Origin: Pseudomonas sp. B21-015
GTDB taxonomy: Bacteria > Pseudomonadota > Gammaproteobacteria > Pseudomonadales > Pseudomonadaceae
NCBI RefSeq assembly: GCF_024749285.1
Contig: NZ_CP087196.1
Location: 2,976,001-3,040,000 of the forward strand
Length of the DNA: 64,000 nucleotides
Reading direction: 5' to 3'
Part shown: positions 1-8,159 of the stretch, piece by piece
Numbering within the stretch: position 1 is the first letter of the stretch
Layout: the number at the start of each line of letters is the position of its first letter
Translations under genes and position numbers: made by a program
Notes under the pieces: generated by a model
Databases searched by the model: none
What the model was told of the DNA's origin: nothing
Seen by the model: only the letters and a program-made list of their open reading frames with translations

Positions 1-212
1 AGTGCCGACGCCTTGAGGCTGCGCTTGCACTGGCTGCTCAAGAGCGCCGCGGTGTTGGCGTCCGGGCGTTGGTCAAGCTGCTCCTGCGCCTGACGCCACC
101 ATCGCAACTCAGCATCATCGAGCTGCTGAGTGAGGGCCAGGCGTTGTTCGGCGAGGCAGTCGTGGCGCATTTCGAGGGCCGCCGATGGCGGCGCAGCGAC
201 GTCCATGTTCAT
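1..212 (-). CDS. Probable EboA-like protein, N-terminal part only
   Basis: The gene runs off the left edge of the window, so only about the first 70 codons are visible. It starts at ATG 212, whose last two bases lie in the eboC stop codon (ATGA overlap), so the two genes are translationally coupled. The visible protein is polar and probably helical (…LRWWRQAQEQLDQRPD…) and has no signal peptide or membrane segment. The EboA assignment rests mainly on position: eboD and eboC precede it, and EboA-domain proteins are the usual partner. Sequence similarity could not be tested on so short a piece. Another ebo-cluster member is possible. Confidence 0.5.
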   Translation of the reverse strand, partial: MNMDVAAPPSAALEMRHDCLAEQRLALTQQLDDAELRWWRQAQEQLDQRPDANTAALLSSQCKRSLKASA

Positions 213-1099
213 GTCGGTTTGATCCAGCGCTGGAAGTGTGGAAGCAGGAAAAACACCAGAACACATAACAGGCTGCCCAGTGGCTGGTTGGCCACGGCCA
301 GCACCAGGGCATCGAACAGCGGCAGGGCCGCCAGGCCAGCGCCGATAAAGGCACGAACCTGCCGTTGCTGCGGGTTGGCCAGGTTGTGCCAGTAGTGCCA
401 GCCCAGCCAGCCAAGCCAGAGCATCAGCACGGGCCAGAACCAGACATTGTCGGAATAGATCGCCAGCGCCAGTGGGCTCAACATCAGGAGTAGAGGGAGG
501 CGGCTGAGCAACTGGTTGCGATGTTCCTGGCGGGCCAGGTAGGTCAGGCCGCTGATGTAGACGCCGAGCAACATGGCGCAGAGCCAGATTGGCTCCGGTG
601 GTACCGCCAGGCTGGCCGCCGCCGTGAGGTAGAGGGCCGAGCGGCAGGCGCCCATCAACCAGACGCTATGGGCGTATTTCTTGTGCAGCAGGTTGTAGCC
701 GAGAATGCAGCTCACCAGCAGGGTGACGCTGCCCAGCAACCAGTGCGGCTGGTCGATCAGCCGGCTCAGGCCCAGCACCGAGGCCGCGGCCAGTATCAGC
801 AACAGCACAGTGGCCAGCCCCACTTGCTGGCGGCTGACCAGGCCCAGGGTGATGGGACGGGGGTTATGGTGTTGTTGGTCCCAGTCGGCGTCGAGCCAGT
901 CATTCAATAACATGCCGGCCAGATACAGCAGCGACAGTGCGGCCAGCAGCAGGATCCACACCAGCGACGACGGCGGCGCCAGGGCACCGGCGCTGCTGGC
1001 CAGCAGGGCGGCGGCCAGGGTGTTGGTCCACACCGTGGGCAGGTTGGATACCCGGCCGAGGGTCATCCAGGTCTTCAGGTTCAGCGGTGTCTGGCTCAT
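209..1099 (-). CDS. eboC: EboC: UbiA-family prenyltransferase-like membrane protein
   Basis: A 296-residue polytopic protein of the UbiA prenyltransferase superfamily. An Asp-rich motif NDWLDADWD near residue 68 matches the NDxxD(x)xxD Mg-prenyl-diphosphate motif of the first cytosolic loop. About eight hydrophobic segments follow. In ebo clusters EboC is an integral membrane protein thought to act with EboA, EboB, EboD, EboE and EboF in moving or processing a small-molecule precursor across the inner membrane. The ATG at 1099 overlaps the eboD stop, and its own stop overlaps the next gene. The prenyl acceptor is unknown. A menaquinone- or ubiquinone-type role is less likely, given the neighbours. 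Confidence 0.8.
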   Translation of the reverse strand: MSQTPLNLKTWMTLGRVSNLPTVWTNTLAAALLASSAGALAPPSSLVWILLLAALSLLYLAGMLLNDWLDADWDQQHHNPRPITLGLVSRQQVGLATVLLLILAAASVLGLSRLIDQPHWLLGSVTLLVSCILGYNLLHKKYAHSVWLMGACRSALYLTAAASLAVPPEPIWLCAMLLGVYISGLTYLARQEHRNQLLSRLPLLLMLSPLALAIYSDNVWFWPVLMLWLGWLGWHYWHNLANPQQRQVRAFIGAGLAALPLFDALVLAVANQPLGSLLCVLVFFLLPHFQRWIKPT

Positions 1100-2982
1100 T
1101 GCGCGCAGCCCTCGCTCAAGCCGAGCACCGGGTCGATGCGGGTGGACAGCCGTTGCAGTGCTTGCTCCATCCGCGCGGCATCGATTTCATGCAGGTCCAC
1201 CGACTCGCCAATCCGGCTGAGCATGGGGATGGAGAGTTGCCCGCCCAAGTGTTGGCGGAACTCCTCCAGCCCGAGCAACACCTGCGAGCGTCCCTGTGCA
1301 TCTTTCAAGGCCAGTTCCGGCGGGCACAGGCTGAAGCCGAGCTTGAGCAGCAGGTTCAGAACCCGTTCAGTGTCGGCATCGCTCAACAGCCCCAGGGCAT
1401 TGGCATAAAGGCCATCCAGGGCCATGCCCACCGCCACGGCTTCACCATGGCGCAGCCGGTGTTGGCTGAGGTTTTCCAGTTTGTGCGCGGCCCAGTGCCC
1501 GTAATCCAGTGGTCGCCCGTTACCGCGTTCGAAGGGGTCGCCGGCACCGGTGATGTGCGCCAGGTGCAGTTCGGCGCAGCGGCGGATGGCATAGCGGCTG
1601 GCCGGGTGATCGAAGTGGGCGAGGGCGTCGGCCTGTTGCTCCATCCATTGGAAAAACGCCTGGTCCTTGATCAGCGCCACCTTGACTGCCTCGGCCAACC
1701 CGGCGATCTGGTCACGGCGGGTCAGACTGGTCAGCAGCTGGAAGTCGTTGATCACCGCGGTGGCGGGGTAGAAGGCGCCCAGCAGGTTTTTCTGGCCGAA
1801 GGCATTGATGCCGTTTTTCACACCGATGCCGGCGTCGTTCTGCGCCAGCACGGTGCTCGGGATGCGGATCAGGCGAATGCCACGGTGGAAGGTGGCGCAG
1901 GCGTAGCCCACCGCATCCAGCACCGCGCCACCGCCCAGGGCCAGCACATAGCAATGCCGGTCCAGCCCATGGTGCAGCATGTCGGTGTACAGCTGCTGCA
2001 ACACCTGTGAGTCCTTGCTCAGTTCGCCGGCCGGCACCGCAATCGGCGCGGTCTGCAACCGCAGGTCCGCCGCATGGGCAGCAAAGTAGGCATCAATCTG
2101 TTGCAACAGTTGCGGGGTGCTTTGCAACAGGTGTTCATCGGCGAACACCAGCACCGTCACCGGGCCCCTGTGCTGTGGGGTGAGTCGTGCGGTGAGTTGG
2201 TGATGCAGGCAAGGATTGGACGGATCGAACAGGTGATCGGTAAACACCACCGGATAGTCGAAACGGACCTCGAAACGTCCATGCAGCGGTTGCTCCGCGT
2301 TGTGCCGACGCAAGGTCTTGAACAGGCTATACCCGGCGATAAACAGCCCGGGCAATACCATGCTGGCGAGAATGGTCACCAGCAGCGCGTTCTGCTCGAC
2401 GAGGAAGGTGCCGATCACGCTGTAGGCCAGCGCCAGGCCGGCATTGGCCAGGGTAGTGACCAACACAAATGCGCGCAGCGGATAACGTTGCATACCAGCG
2501 GCCACCACCGAGGTTTCCGCCAATACCGGCACGCCGCGCAGGCAGATCAACGACAGCGTGCCCAGCCGATACGCCAGCTGCCCAGGTTGGCGCTGATGCA
2601 GGCCCAGGCGGCCAGACAGCAAGCGAAAATAGCCGGCCCCCAGCGCATAACCCAGCCCGGCACCCAGGCACAGGCCAATGAAAATCACCAGGTAGCCGCC
2701 AAGACTGCCCAGCATGGCCACGGCCAGCAGCGCGACCATGCTCGAAGGTACCGGCAGCACCACGTCCAGCGCCAGCAGGGCGATCAGCAACAGCGCCAGG
2801 TTGAGTTTCTGGGAAGGCGTGGAGGGCAGGTACAGGTTGAGATGGTTCAGGAAGTCCTGGATCTGTTGTTCGAACAACAGAAAGCTGACGATCACCAGGC
2901 CCGAGAAGCAAAGCAATGAAACCCAGAAATGTCCGGCTGGCCCTTTTTGCGAGAACGCACGATACCCACGGCTGCGCTTCAT
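1096..2982 (-). CDS. eboD: EboD-type dehydroquinate-synthase-like enzyme fused to an N-terminal DedA/VTT membrane domain
   Basis: A protein of 628 residues in two parts. Residues 1 to about 225 hold several membrane segments with the look of the SNARE-associated/DedA (VTT) family, including VVLPVPSSMVALLAVAML and the GLRG-like stretch CLRGVPVLAETSVVAAGM. Residues about 240 to 628 form a 3-dehydroquinate-synthase-like domain: ALGGGAVLDAVGYACATFHRG is the NAD-binding glycine-rich segment, and the metal-ligand region includes EAVKVALI and HRLRHGEAVAVGMA. EboD proteins carry only the second domain in the family as I know it, so the fusion is notable. It would tether the enzyme to the inner membrane. 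ATG 2982 was chosen, 8 nt after GAGGGA; an in-frame TTG lies just upstream. The product of the sugar-cyclase-like domain is unknown. Confidence 0.8.
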   Translation of the reverse strand: MKRSRGYRAFSQKGPAGHFWVSLLCFSGLVIVSFLLFEQQIQDFLNHLNLYLPSTPSQKLNLALLLIALLALDVVLPVPSSMVALLAVAMLGSLGGYLVIFIGLCLGAGLGYALGAGYFRLLSGRLGLHQRQPGQLAYRLGTLSLICLRGVPVLAETSVVAAGMQRYPLRAFVLVTTLANAGLALAYSVIGTFLVEQNALLVTILASMVLPGLFIAGYSLFKTLRRHNAEQPLHGRFEVRFDYPVVFTDHLFDPSNPCLHHQLTARLTPQHRGPVTVLVFADEHLLQSTPQLLQQIDAYFAAHAADLRLQTAPIAVPAGELSKDSQVLQQLYTDMLHHGLDRHCYVLALGGGAVLDAVGYACATFHRGIRLIRIPSTVLAQNDAGIGVKNGINAFGQKNLLGAFYPATAVINDFQLLTSLTRRDQIAGLAEAVKVALIKDQAFFQWMEQQADALAHFDHPASRYAIRRCAELHLAHITGAGDPFERGNGRPLDYGHWAAHKLENLSQHRLRHGEAVAVGMALDGLYANALGLLSDADTERVLNLLLKLGFSLCPPELALKDAQGRSQVLLGLEEFRQHLGGQLSIPMLSRIGESVDLHEIDAARMEQALQRLSTRIDPVLGLSEGCAQ

Positions 2983-3197
2983 CAAGCATCCCTCTTCATT
3001 GTCATGACTGATTCCGTGTCAGTAACTAAAAGCAGCGTCTGGTGTGTTTTAGATCAATGGACTCTCTCGCCTGAGGGGCTGGTTTATGTACGGTTTGGTT
3101 GCGCCTGTAGAGATAGTTCTGAACTTAGACGGTCGTGGTGTTTTTGCAAGGTAGCCTGATGGCAATCTGACTTTTTTCACCTGCGTGAACGCGACCT

Positions 3198-3338
3198 TGT
3201 AGCGGCAGTCGAGCTTGCGAGGCTGCGTTCGGCTGCGCAGCAGTCGTAAAACCAGACATTGCGATGTATCAGGCAAATCGCGTCAGCCGGATTCACGACG
3301 GCTTCGCCGCCGAACGCAGCCTCGGCAGCTGCTACAGA
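3198..3338. repeat. Composite inverted repeat of the Pseudomonas extragenic palindrome type
   Basis: Two arms, 3219-3237 and 3305-3323, are inverted copies matching at 18 of 19 positions around GAGGCTGCGTTCGGC. Outer arms TGTAGC and GCTACA extend the pairing. The left arm continues into CAGTCGTAAAACC, a string that returns near 19226. The 2983-3431 interval holds no convincing gene apart from these palindromes. Confidence 0.65.
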
Positions 3339-3431
3339 GCGCGCGTCGCGGCTATCGATGCTCCTGAGTCAATGTTAAAAAATGTTATTTTAAAAAAATA
3401 CTTCACATAATCTGATCATTGGAGGGGGGGA

Positions 3432-3665
3432 GTGGGGGTACGCCTTGGCCAAGCCTCGGTGATCCTGGCCAGGCAATATGGTCTGGAAACGGTGGTGTCA
3501 TGGATCATGGGTGCGAACAAGCCGAGCCAGCACATCGTTCAGGCCATCGGCGCGCGTCTGTGGGCGCGCCTGCCGAATATCGCCCGATTCGGTGAAACCC
3601 GTGCCGATGTCCTGCTGTTTGGCTTGCCGCTCCATGAAGAGCTCTCGAGCCCGCTTGTATGGTAG
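3432..3665 (+). pseudogene. Remnant of a GNAT-like acetyltransferase, C-terminal part
   Basis: The reading frame gives about 70 residues (…GLETVVSWIMGANKPSQH…, then IGARLWARLPNIARFG…ADVLLFGLPL). This resembles the last strands and helix of a GNAT acetyltransferase, including the Asn-x-x-Ser segment that precedes the final helix. No acetyl-CoA-binding half lies upstream, where the DNA is AT-rich followed by a G-run, so the front of the gene is missing. It sits just left of the IS110 element and is probably debris from rearrangement. Family assignment is by eye and tentative. Confidence 0.4.
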
Positions 3666-3670
3666 GACTT

Positions 3671-3751
3671 GAAGGGAGGAGGAGGGACAAAGCCCGATTC
3701 TGACTGTTGACGCAGTACAGATCCGTGGGAGATTTCGCCCCTCCTCCTTTC
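3671..3751 (+). ncRNA. Candidate bridge-RNA stem in the IS110 left end
   Basis: AGGAGGAGGG at 3677-3686 pairs perfectly with CCCTCCTCCT at 3739-3748 and encloses a 52-nt loop. It lies in the non-coding left end of the IS110 element, where bridge RNAs of this family are encoded. Only one stem was found by eye. The target-binding and donor-binding loops could not be assigned without knowing the exact ends. Confidence 0.35.
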
Positions 3752-3859
3752 ACCCAAGCGCCGATAAAGAATGCATCTGGCTAGACCGACGATAGGAACA
3801 AGCCTGCGCCTCTGAGTGAGCCCTTCAAGTGTTCAAAACCATATCCCGGAGGAAATACA

Positions 3860-4807
3860 ATGGCAATGCCGGTTTCTGTCACACAGCCGATCGTAGGCGT
3901 GGATGTCGCCAAGAACGAACTGGTGATCTATCGCGCCGAACTTGACCTGCTTGAAGAGATTCCCAACAACAAAGCAGCCATCAAGACGTGGTTGAAGGCC
4001 TTGCCAGGGACAGTCGCGGTAGCTATTGAATCGACCAATATCTATCACCTGGAGTTCGCTGATCTGGCCTATGAGGCCGGCTGCACGATTTACATGGTGG
4101 GTGGCTATGAGCTCAGCCATTACCGCAAAGGGGTGAATGTCCGTGCCAAAACCGACGCGCTGGATGCCAGGCTGCTCGCTCGCTATCTGAAGAACGAAGG
4201 TGATGATCTTCATCCATGGACCCCGCCATCACCGCTGTACCGCCAGCTCCTGAGCCTCTTCCGTCGTCGCGCAGCCTTGGTTCAGGCGCGGGTCGGCCTG
4301 GTGCAAAGCTGGGCGAATGAGCCACTGTTGAAGACAGCTTTTGCCGAGCAAGTGAAATCCATGCAGCAGCTTGAGGCGCTGGTCGAAAAGACGATTAATA
4401 ATCATCTGAAGGAAGCCGGCTTGCTCGGTCAGTTGAAGCGTTGCGTGAAAGTTGAAGGCATTGGATTTTTGACCGGAGCCCGCTTGCTCACGGCGTTTCA
4501 GCGGGGCGACTTCAGAAACGCGGATGCCTTTATTGCCTTCCTGGGAATGGATCTGCGCGTGTCGAAGTCAGGACAAAAGGATGGTCGTCGGAGTCTGACC
4601 AAGCGAGGTGACCCGGAAGCCCGCCGGCTTTTGCACAATGCAGCCATGTCGGCCAGCCGTACGCCTGCCTGGAAAGGCTTTTACGAAGAGCAAAGAGCTC
4701 GGGGCTTCAGCACCACTCAGGCGCTGGTGATACTGGCTCGCAAGCTTGCTCGGATCGTATTCGCTCTGCTGAAAGGGCAGAGCGAATACCAACCAAAAGC
4801 CGGTTGA
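3860..4807 (+). CDS. IS110-family transposase
   Basis: A 315-residue DEDD recombinase. The N-terminal RuvC-like domain has GVDVAK (first Asp), IESTN (Glu) and KTDALDARLLARY (the last two acidic residues) within residues 12 to 105. The C-terminal Transposase_20 domain follows from about residue 190 (VEGIGFLTGARLL), with the serine-containing segment MSASRTPAWKGFY near 265. The length is normal for the family and no frameshift is visible, so it may be active. A GGAGG ribosome site stands 8 nt before ATG 3860. A hairpin with arms 4802-4810 and 4815-4823 overlaps the stop codon and may end the transcript. Confidence 0.93.
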   Translation: MAMPVSVTQPIVGVDVAKNELVIYRAELDLLEEIPNNKAAIKTWLKALPGTVAVAIESTNIYHLEFADLAYEAGCTIYMVGGYELSHYRKGVNVRAKTDALDARLLARYLKNEGDDLHPWTPPSPLYRQLLSLFRRRAALVQARVGLVQSWANEPLLKTAFAEQVKSMQQLEALVEKTINNHLKEAGLLGQLKRCVKVEGIGFLTGARLLTAFQRGDFRNADAFIAFLGMDLRVSKSGQKDGRRSLTKRGDPEARRLLHNAAMSASRTPAWKGFYEEQRARGFSTTQALVILARKLARIVFALLKGQSEYQPKAG

Positions 4808-4866
4808 GGGCTTCCCCTCAACCATAGAATCTCCCACAGGGGATTTCGGTTGAGCGTTTAGCGTCA

Positions 4867-5084
4867 CTATGCAGGGGTCAGTCTGAACGCCGGGTTGTCC
4901 GGGTTATAGCCTTTCGCGGCGAGCGCGGTTTTCAGCTTTTTCTCCAGCGAGCCGCTGCTGCGATCACTCAGCGCCATTTCGATGATGGCTGCTCGTGACG
5001 TGCCATGACTGGTCGACTCACCCTGGACCGATTCTGCATAGGCAGGGCCTCGACACTGGTAAAGCGCGATTGCACGGGATTCAT
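4867..5084 (-). pseudogene. Frame-broken gene downstream of the type III chaperone, probably an effector remnant
   Basis: An ATG at 5084 overlaps the stop of the chaperone gene (ATGA), as expected for a chaperone-effector pair. Its frame reads MNPVQSRFTSVEALPMQ and then runs to an early stop after 38 codons. A second frame picks up nearby (ESVQGESTSHGTSRAAIIEM…LEKKLKTALAAKGYNPDN) and continues to a TAG at 4867, next to the IS110 right end. The simplest reading is one indel near 5035 plus loss of the 3' part through the IS insertion. The effector family could not be recognised. Confidence 0.45.
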
Positions 5085-5464
5085 CCACGCACCTCACGCC
5101 AGCCTTTGATCCAGTCGATCAGCGTCGCGATTTCGCGCATCAATACCGCAACGCTCACCTTTTCCCGGGCGATGCTTTGATAGGCAAAATACAAACCGCT
5201 GCCGGCATCCCAGCCGAGGCCCGGACCGGCGCTGACGAGGGGGTTGAGTGCGCCGCCCAGCAAGCGCTGCAAGGGCAGGTCTTTTGGCGTCTCGAGCAAA
5301 CCGATCAGCAGCAGGCGCTGGTGAGGGTCATTGCATGCCAGCTTCAGTGGATAGGTGTCATCGATGATCAGATCGCACATTCCCCGGGCGTCGAACGCCA
5401 AGGGCTGCATCTCGAGGGCGGTGGAAAGATCTTTGAGCAAGGTTTTGTAGAAGAGGCCACTCAT
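5081..5464 (-). CDS. Type III secretion chaperone, CesT family
   Basis: A 127-residue acidic cytosolic protein with the CesT/Tir-chaperone layout: an amphipathic N-terminal helix (FYKTLLKDLSTALEM), a β-strand pair around GMCDLIIDDTYPLKLAC and LLLIGLLETP, and the helix LLGGALNPLVSAGPGLGWDAGSGLYFAY. Such proteins dimerise, bind the N-terminal region of one effector and deliver it to the type III ATPase. No type III apparatus genes are in the window, so this is an orphan chaperone locus. Its coupled downstream partner is broken. Confidence 0.72.
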   Translation of the reverse strand: MSGLFYKTLLKDLSTALEMQPLAFDARGMCDLIIDDTYPLKLACNDPHQRLLLIGLLETPKDLPLQRLLGGALNPLVSAGPGLGWDAGSGLYFAYQSIAREKVSVAVLMREIATLIDWIKGWREVRG

Positions 5465-5525
5465 GGCTTAACCCGTAAATGATGGACATAGGGGCTAAGT
5501 GGTGCGGCGGGTGCTGTCGGTTTCG

Positions 5526-6290
5526 TTATTGCGGCAAATAGCTCTTTTGTATACGTGCCAGGGTGCCGTCTTTGCGAAGCGTTTCAACCGCCTCGCGCAA
5601 GTCTTGCACCAGTTGAACGGAGCAAAGTTTGGAGCACGCCAGATAGAGTTCCGCTCTGCTCATGACGGGGCTCATCCGCAGTTTTTGTTCCGACACCTTC
5701 GTCCAGATGTATCGACTCTCCGGGATACCATTGAACCAGGCGTCGATGCGACCTTTCAGGAGCATCTGCGCGGGGTTGTCGCCAATGGTCAGCGGGTAGA
5801 TCTGATCATCGCTGAAGCCTTGCGTACGCAGGATTTCCTCCTGAGCACTGCCCAGGCCGACGCCGATCACCCGGTAGGTTTTCTTCGCTTGTTCGAAGCT
5901 TTCCACCGGCCGCTCAAGGCTGAAAAAAGCGCGCTCCATGGGCATGATCGACGCGATCCAGGTGAAGCGATCCTCACGTTCTGGCGTGCGTGACAAGGGC
6001 GCGATCAGCATATCCTGCTTCTCGCTGACGTGTTTCTGCGATCTGGCCCAGGGCAGCCCATGGACATGAGCGACATAGCCGGCGTTGGCGATGGCCGTCA
6101 GGACGGCTTCTCCAACCATGCCGTGGCCTTGGGAGCCATCGACGAACGTCAGTGGCGGAGCATCCGGGATATACAGTTCGAGCGGCAAGGATGCGCCACA
6201 CGCGTTATAGGCAATCAGCAGCGATGCTGACAGACAAAACCCGCAAAGCGCCTTTGGATAGGCAGTTAATACCCGTGAGCTCGCGCTCAT
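5526..6290 (-). CDS. Periplasmic solute-binding protein, SBP_bac_3 type
   Basis: About 254 residues: a signal-peptide-like N-terminus (LCGFCLSASLLIAYNACGA) followed by a bacterial extracellular solute-binding family 3 fold (LYIPDAPPLTFVDGSQGHGMVGEAV, SEKQDMLIAPLSRTPEREDRF, GRIDAWFNGIPESRYIW). Such proteins bind polar amino acids or similar small molecules. No ABC permease or ATPase gene adjoins it, so it acts alone or serves a distant transporter. ATG 6290 was chosen because it places the hydrophobic core close to the N-terminus; ATGs at 6308 and 6335 are in frame, and none has a strong ribosome site. Confidence 0.75.
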   Translation of the reverse strand: MSASSRVLTAYPKALCGFCLSASLLIAYNACGASLPLELYIPDAPPLTFVDGSQGHGMVGEAVLTAIANAGYVAHVHGLPWARSQKHVSEKQDMLIAPLSRTPEREDRFTWIASIMPMERAFFSLERPVESFEQAKKTYRVIGVGLGSAQEEILRTQGFSDDQIYPLTIGDNPAQMLLKGRIDAWFNGIPESRYIWTKVSEQKLRMSPVMSRAELYLACSKLCSVQLVQDLREAVETLRKDGTLARIQKSYLPQ

Positions 6291-6459
6291 GGTTGATCGT
6301 TCAGGCATTGAAGGTAAAAGGGCGCCACAATTCACCAGTGGTGTTGATCACAGGGATGATGAGTCTGTTTTTCTATTGGATCCGGTACGGACACGGCATT
6401 CTACGCAGACTTTTGGCGGGGGCACATCCTCCCGCAGGTGAATGTGTCAGGCGGGAGCC

Positions 6460-6480
6460 GCGACCCTATGGCAGGGTCGC
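6460..6480. terminator. Hairpin after the fliB-like remnant
   Basis: GCGACCCT and AGGGTCGC form a perfect 8-bp stem around a 5-nt loop, 15 bp beyond the stop of the minus-strand fliB remnant. There is no T-run, so termination efficiency is uncertain. Confidence 0.45.
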
Positions 6481-6494
6481 CTGTTACTCGTTGG

Positions 6495-7260
6495 TCAAAC
6501 CTCTATTTGCGCAATCAGTGCGCACAGATACGCAGGCCCCCTCTCACCGATCGCGTTGCGCAAAGTCCTCTCGCTTGCCGTGACCGCGTTATGGTTGGCT
6601 GCCCGGCAAAATCGATACACCAGATCCACGGTTTTTTGCGGGTCCGGCGCCTGCTGTGCGTGCGCATCACAATGGGCAAGCAGCAGGTAGCGCAAGGTCA
6701 AGGTCTGGATGGCCAGTGTGGTCGCCCACTCGGTCAGGCTCACGCCGTAATCGACCACGGCACTGGTACTGGAAATGAACGGAAAACCCGTGCGAGTCAT
6801 TTCGGCGGCAATGAAACGCTTCAGGATCGGCTCGCTGCAGGCTATTGACGGTTCATATTCTGCCGCCAGATTGGGTAGCTCTTCGGCCCAACCGGCATAG
6901 GGTAACGTTGTCAGCCGAGCGGCGATCCAGTGCAGGCGCAGCAATACCTGGCCGGTGGACAGTTGCGACGACAGCGCCATCTGCAACACAAAGCCGACCA
7001 CTGAACGCCATTGCGACGAGTCCAGGCCCGCAAACGCCTGGTTACTGGCCCCGTAAAGATGGAAGTCGTCTTGTTGGCTTTCCTCGATATGGTACGGGTC
7101 ATCGCCATACAGCCCCAGACGGGCAATATCCGGGCAGCTCAAGGTCGCAGACTTCACCAGTGCGCCATTGATCCGGCGATACATGCGCGGGTAGTTGGCA
7201 CAGGTATCGGTGAGTACCTGTTCGCCCTGCTGCGCATGAGCGAGCAAGCACCCCAAGCGG
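6495..7260 (-). pseudogene. 5'-truncated FliB-like flagellin lysine-N-methylase
   Basis: The readable part matches the middle and C-terminal portions of Fli[34 protein letters not shown], the C-terminal region FIAAEMTRTGFPF, and VDLVYRFCRAANHN. FliB proteins methylate flagellin lysines and begin with a Cys-rich iron-sulfur-like motif. That N-terminal third is missing here. Upstream of about 7260 the frame runs antisense into chemoreceptor sequence and is not FliB. The frame stays open to 7367 by chance. It is probably a non-functional remnant left by the same rearrangement that truncated the chemoreceptor. Confidence 0.6.
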
Positions 7261-8159
7261 TAGAGGTCTTGCTGGCCGAAGCCCGGCCGGCGTTTGTGGA
7301 GTGGTTGCGAGTGGTCAACCAAATGATCAACCTCGAAGAACGAATGAACCAGAAGGCGGCGGCGCAAGCACGCGATGTCGCGACAAGCTTCGACGCGCTG
7401 AAGTGGGCGCTGGCACTCGGCGTGATTCTGCTCAGTGCGGTGATGGCATGGCTGCTGACGCGTAGCATCACGCAGCCACTGCGCCAGGCTTCAACGCTGG
7501 CCCAGGATATTGCTTCCGGTAATTTGTCCGGGGTGGTCAATATCAAGGGATGCGATGAGCTGGCAGGGTTGCTCAATGCACTGGTCGGCATGCAATCGAG
7601 CCTGAGTGGCACGATCAGGCTCATCTCGGACACGGCAGACAAAGTCGCCATCTCCGCAGAACAGATGCAGGCGGCTACCGAGAAGAATACGCAGCACATG
7701 CACAAGCAGAGTGATGAAGTGATCCAGGCCGCCACGGCGGTCAACCAGATGAGTACGGTCGTCGATGATGTGGCACGCAATGCCGCGTCGACTTCAGATT
7801 CATCGGTCATCGCCAATCGCTCTTCCCGCCAAGGGCGGGAGCAGGTGCTTGCAACAGTCGGCGCGATTCAGAATATGGCCGATGAATTGGGCCAGACCTC
7901 GGTATTGGTCCTGGGGCTGGCCGATAAAAGCCGGGAAGTCGGCCGGGTGCTGGATGTGATCCGTAACATTGCCGATCAAACCAATCCATTGGCACTCAAT
8001 GCTGCCATCGAGGCCGCCCGTGCCGGCGAAAGTGGCCGAGGTTTCGCCGTTGTGGCGGACGAGGTGCGGGCTCTGGCACACAGAACCAGAGCGTTGCAGG
8101 CTCAGAGATCAAGCACCAGCATTGCGCTTCTGGAGCGTGAGCAGCAAGGTGTGAATTGA
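7210..8159 (+). pseudogene. Methyl-accepting chemotaxis protein truncated at both ends
   Basis: Starts mid-way in the ligand domain ([21 protein letters not shown]). It then has one membrane segment ([19 protein letters not shown]), a HAMP domain, and part of the methyl-accepting signalling domain up to the hairpin tip ([33 protein letters not shown]). The first membrane segment and most of the ligand domain are absent. The C-terminal methylation helix is cut at about 8088, where the frame runs on antisense to the end of vanB. Without a second signalling arm it cannot form a normal receptor. Confidence 0.75.

Larger units (their letters stand above)
3668..4866 (+). mobile_element. IS110-family insertion sequence (ends approximate)
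   Basis: The element contains one transposase gene, about 190 bp of non-coding DNA to its left and about 60 bp to its right. A long left non-coding end is typical of the IS110 group proper, where the bridge RNA lies 5' of the transposase. IS110 elements lack clear terminal inverted repeats and long target duplications, so the ends cannot be read directly. The limits given are where the GNAT remnant (left) and the broken partner gene of the type III chaperone (right) stop being recognisable. Confidence 0.7.

Noticed and set aside
7011..7209. N-terminal extension of the chemoreceptor frame ([11 protein letters not shown]…)
   Set aside because: It is the antisense of the fliB-like remnant; no chemoreceptor ligand-domain or membrane segment is encoded there.
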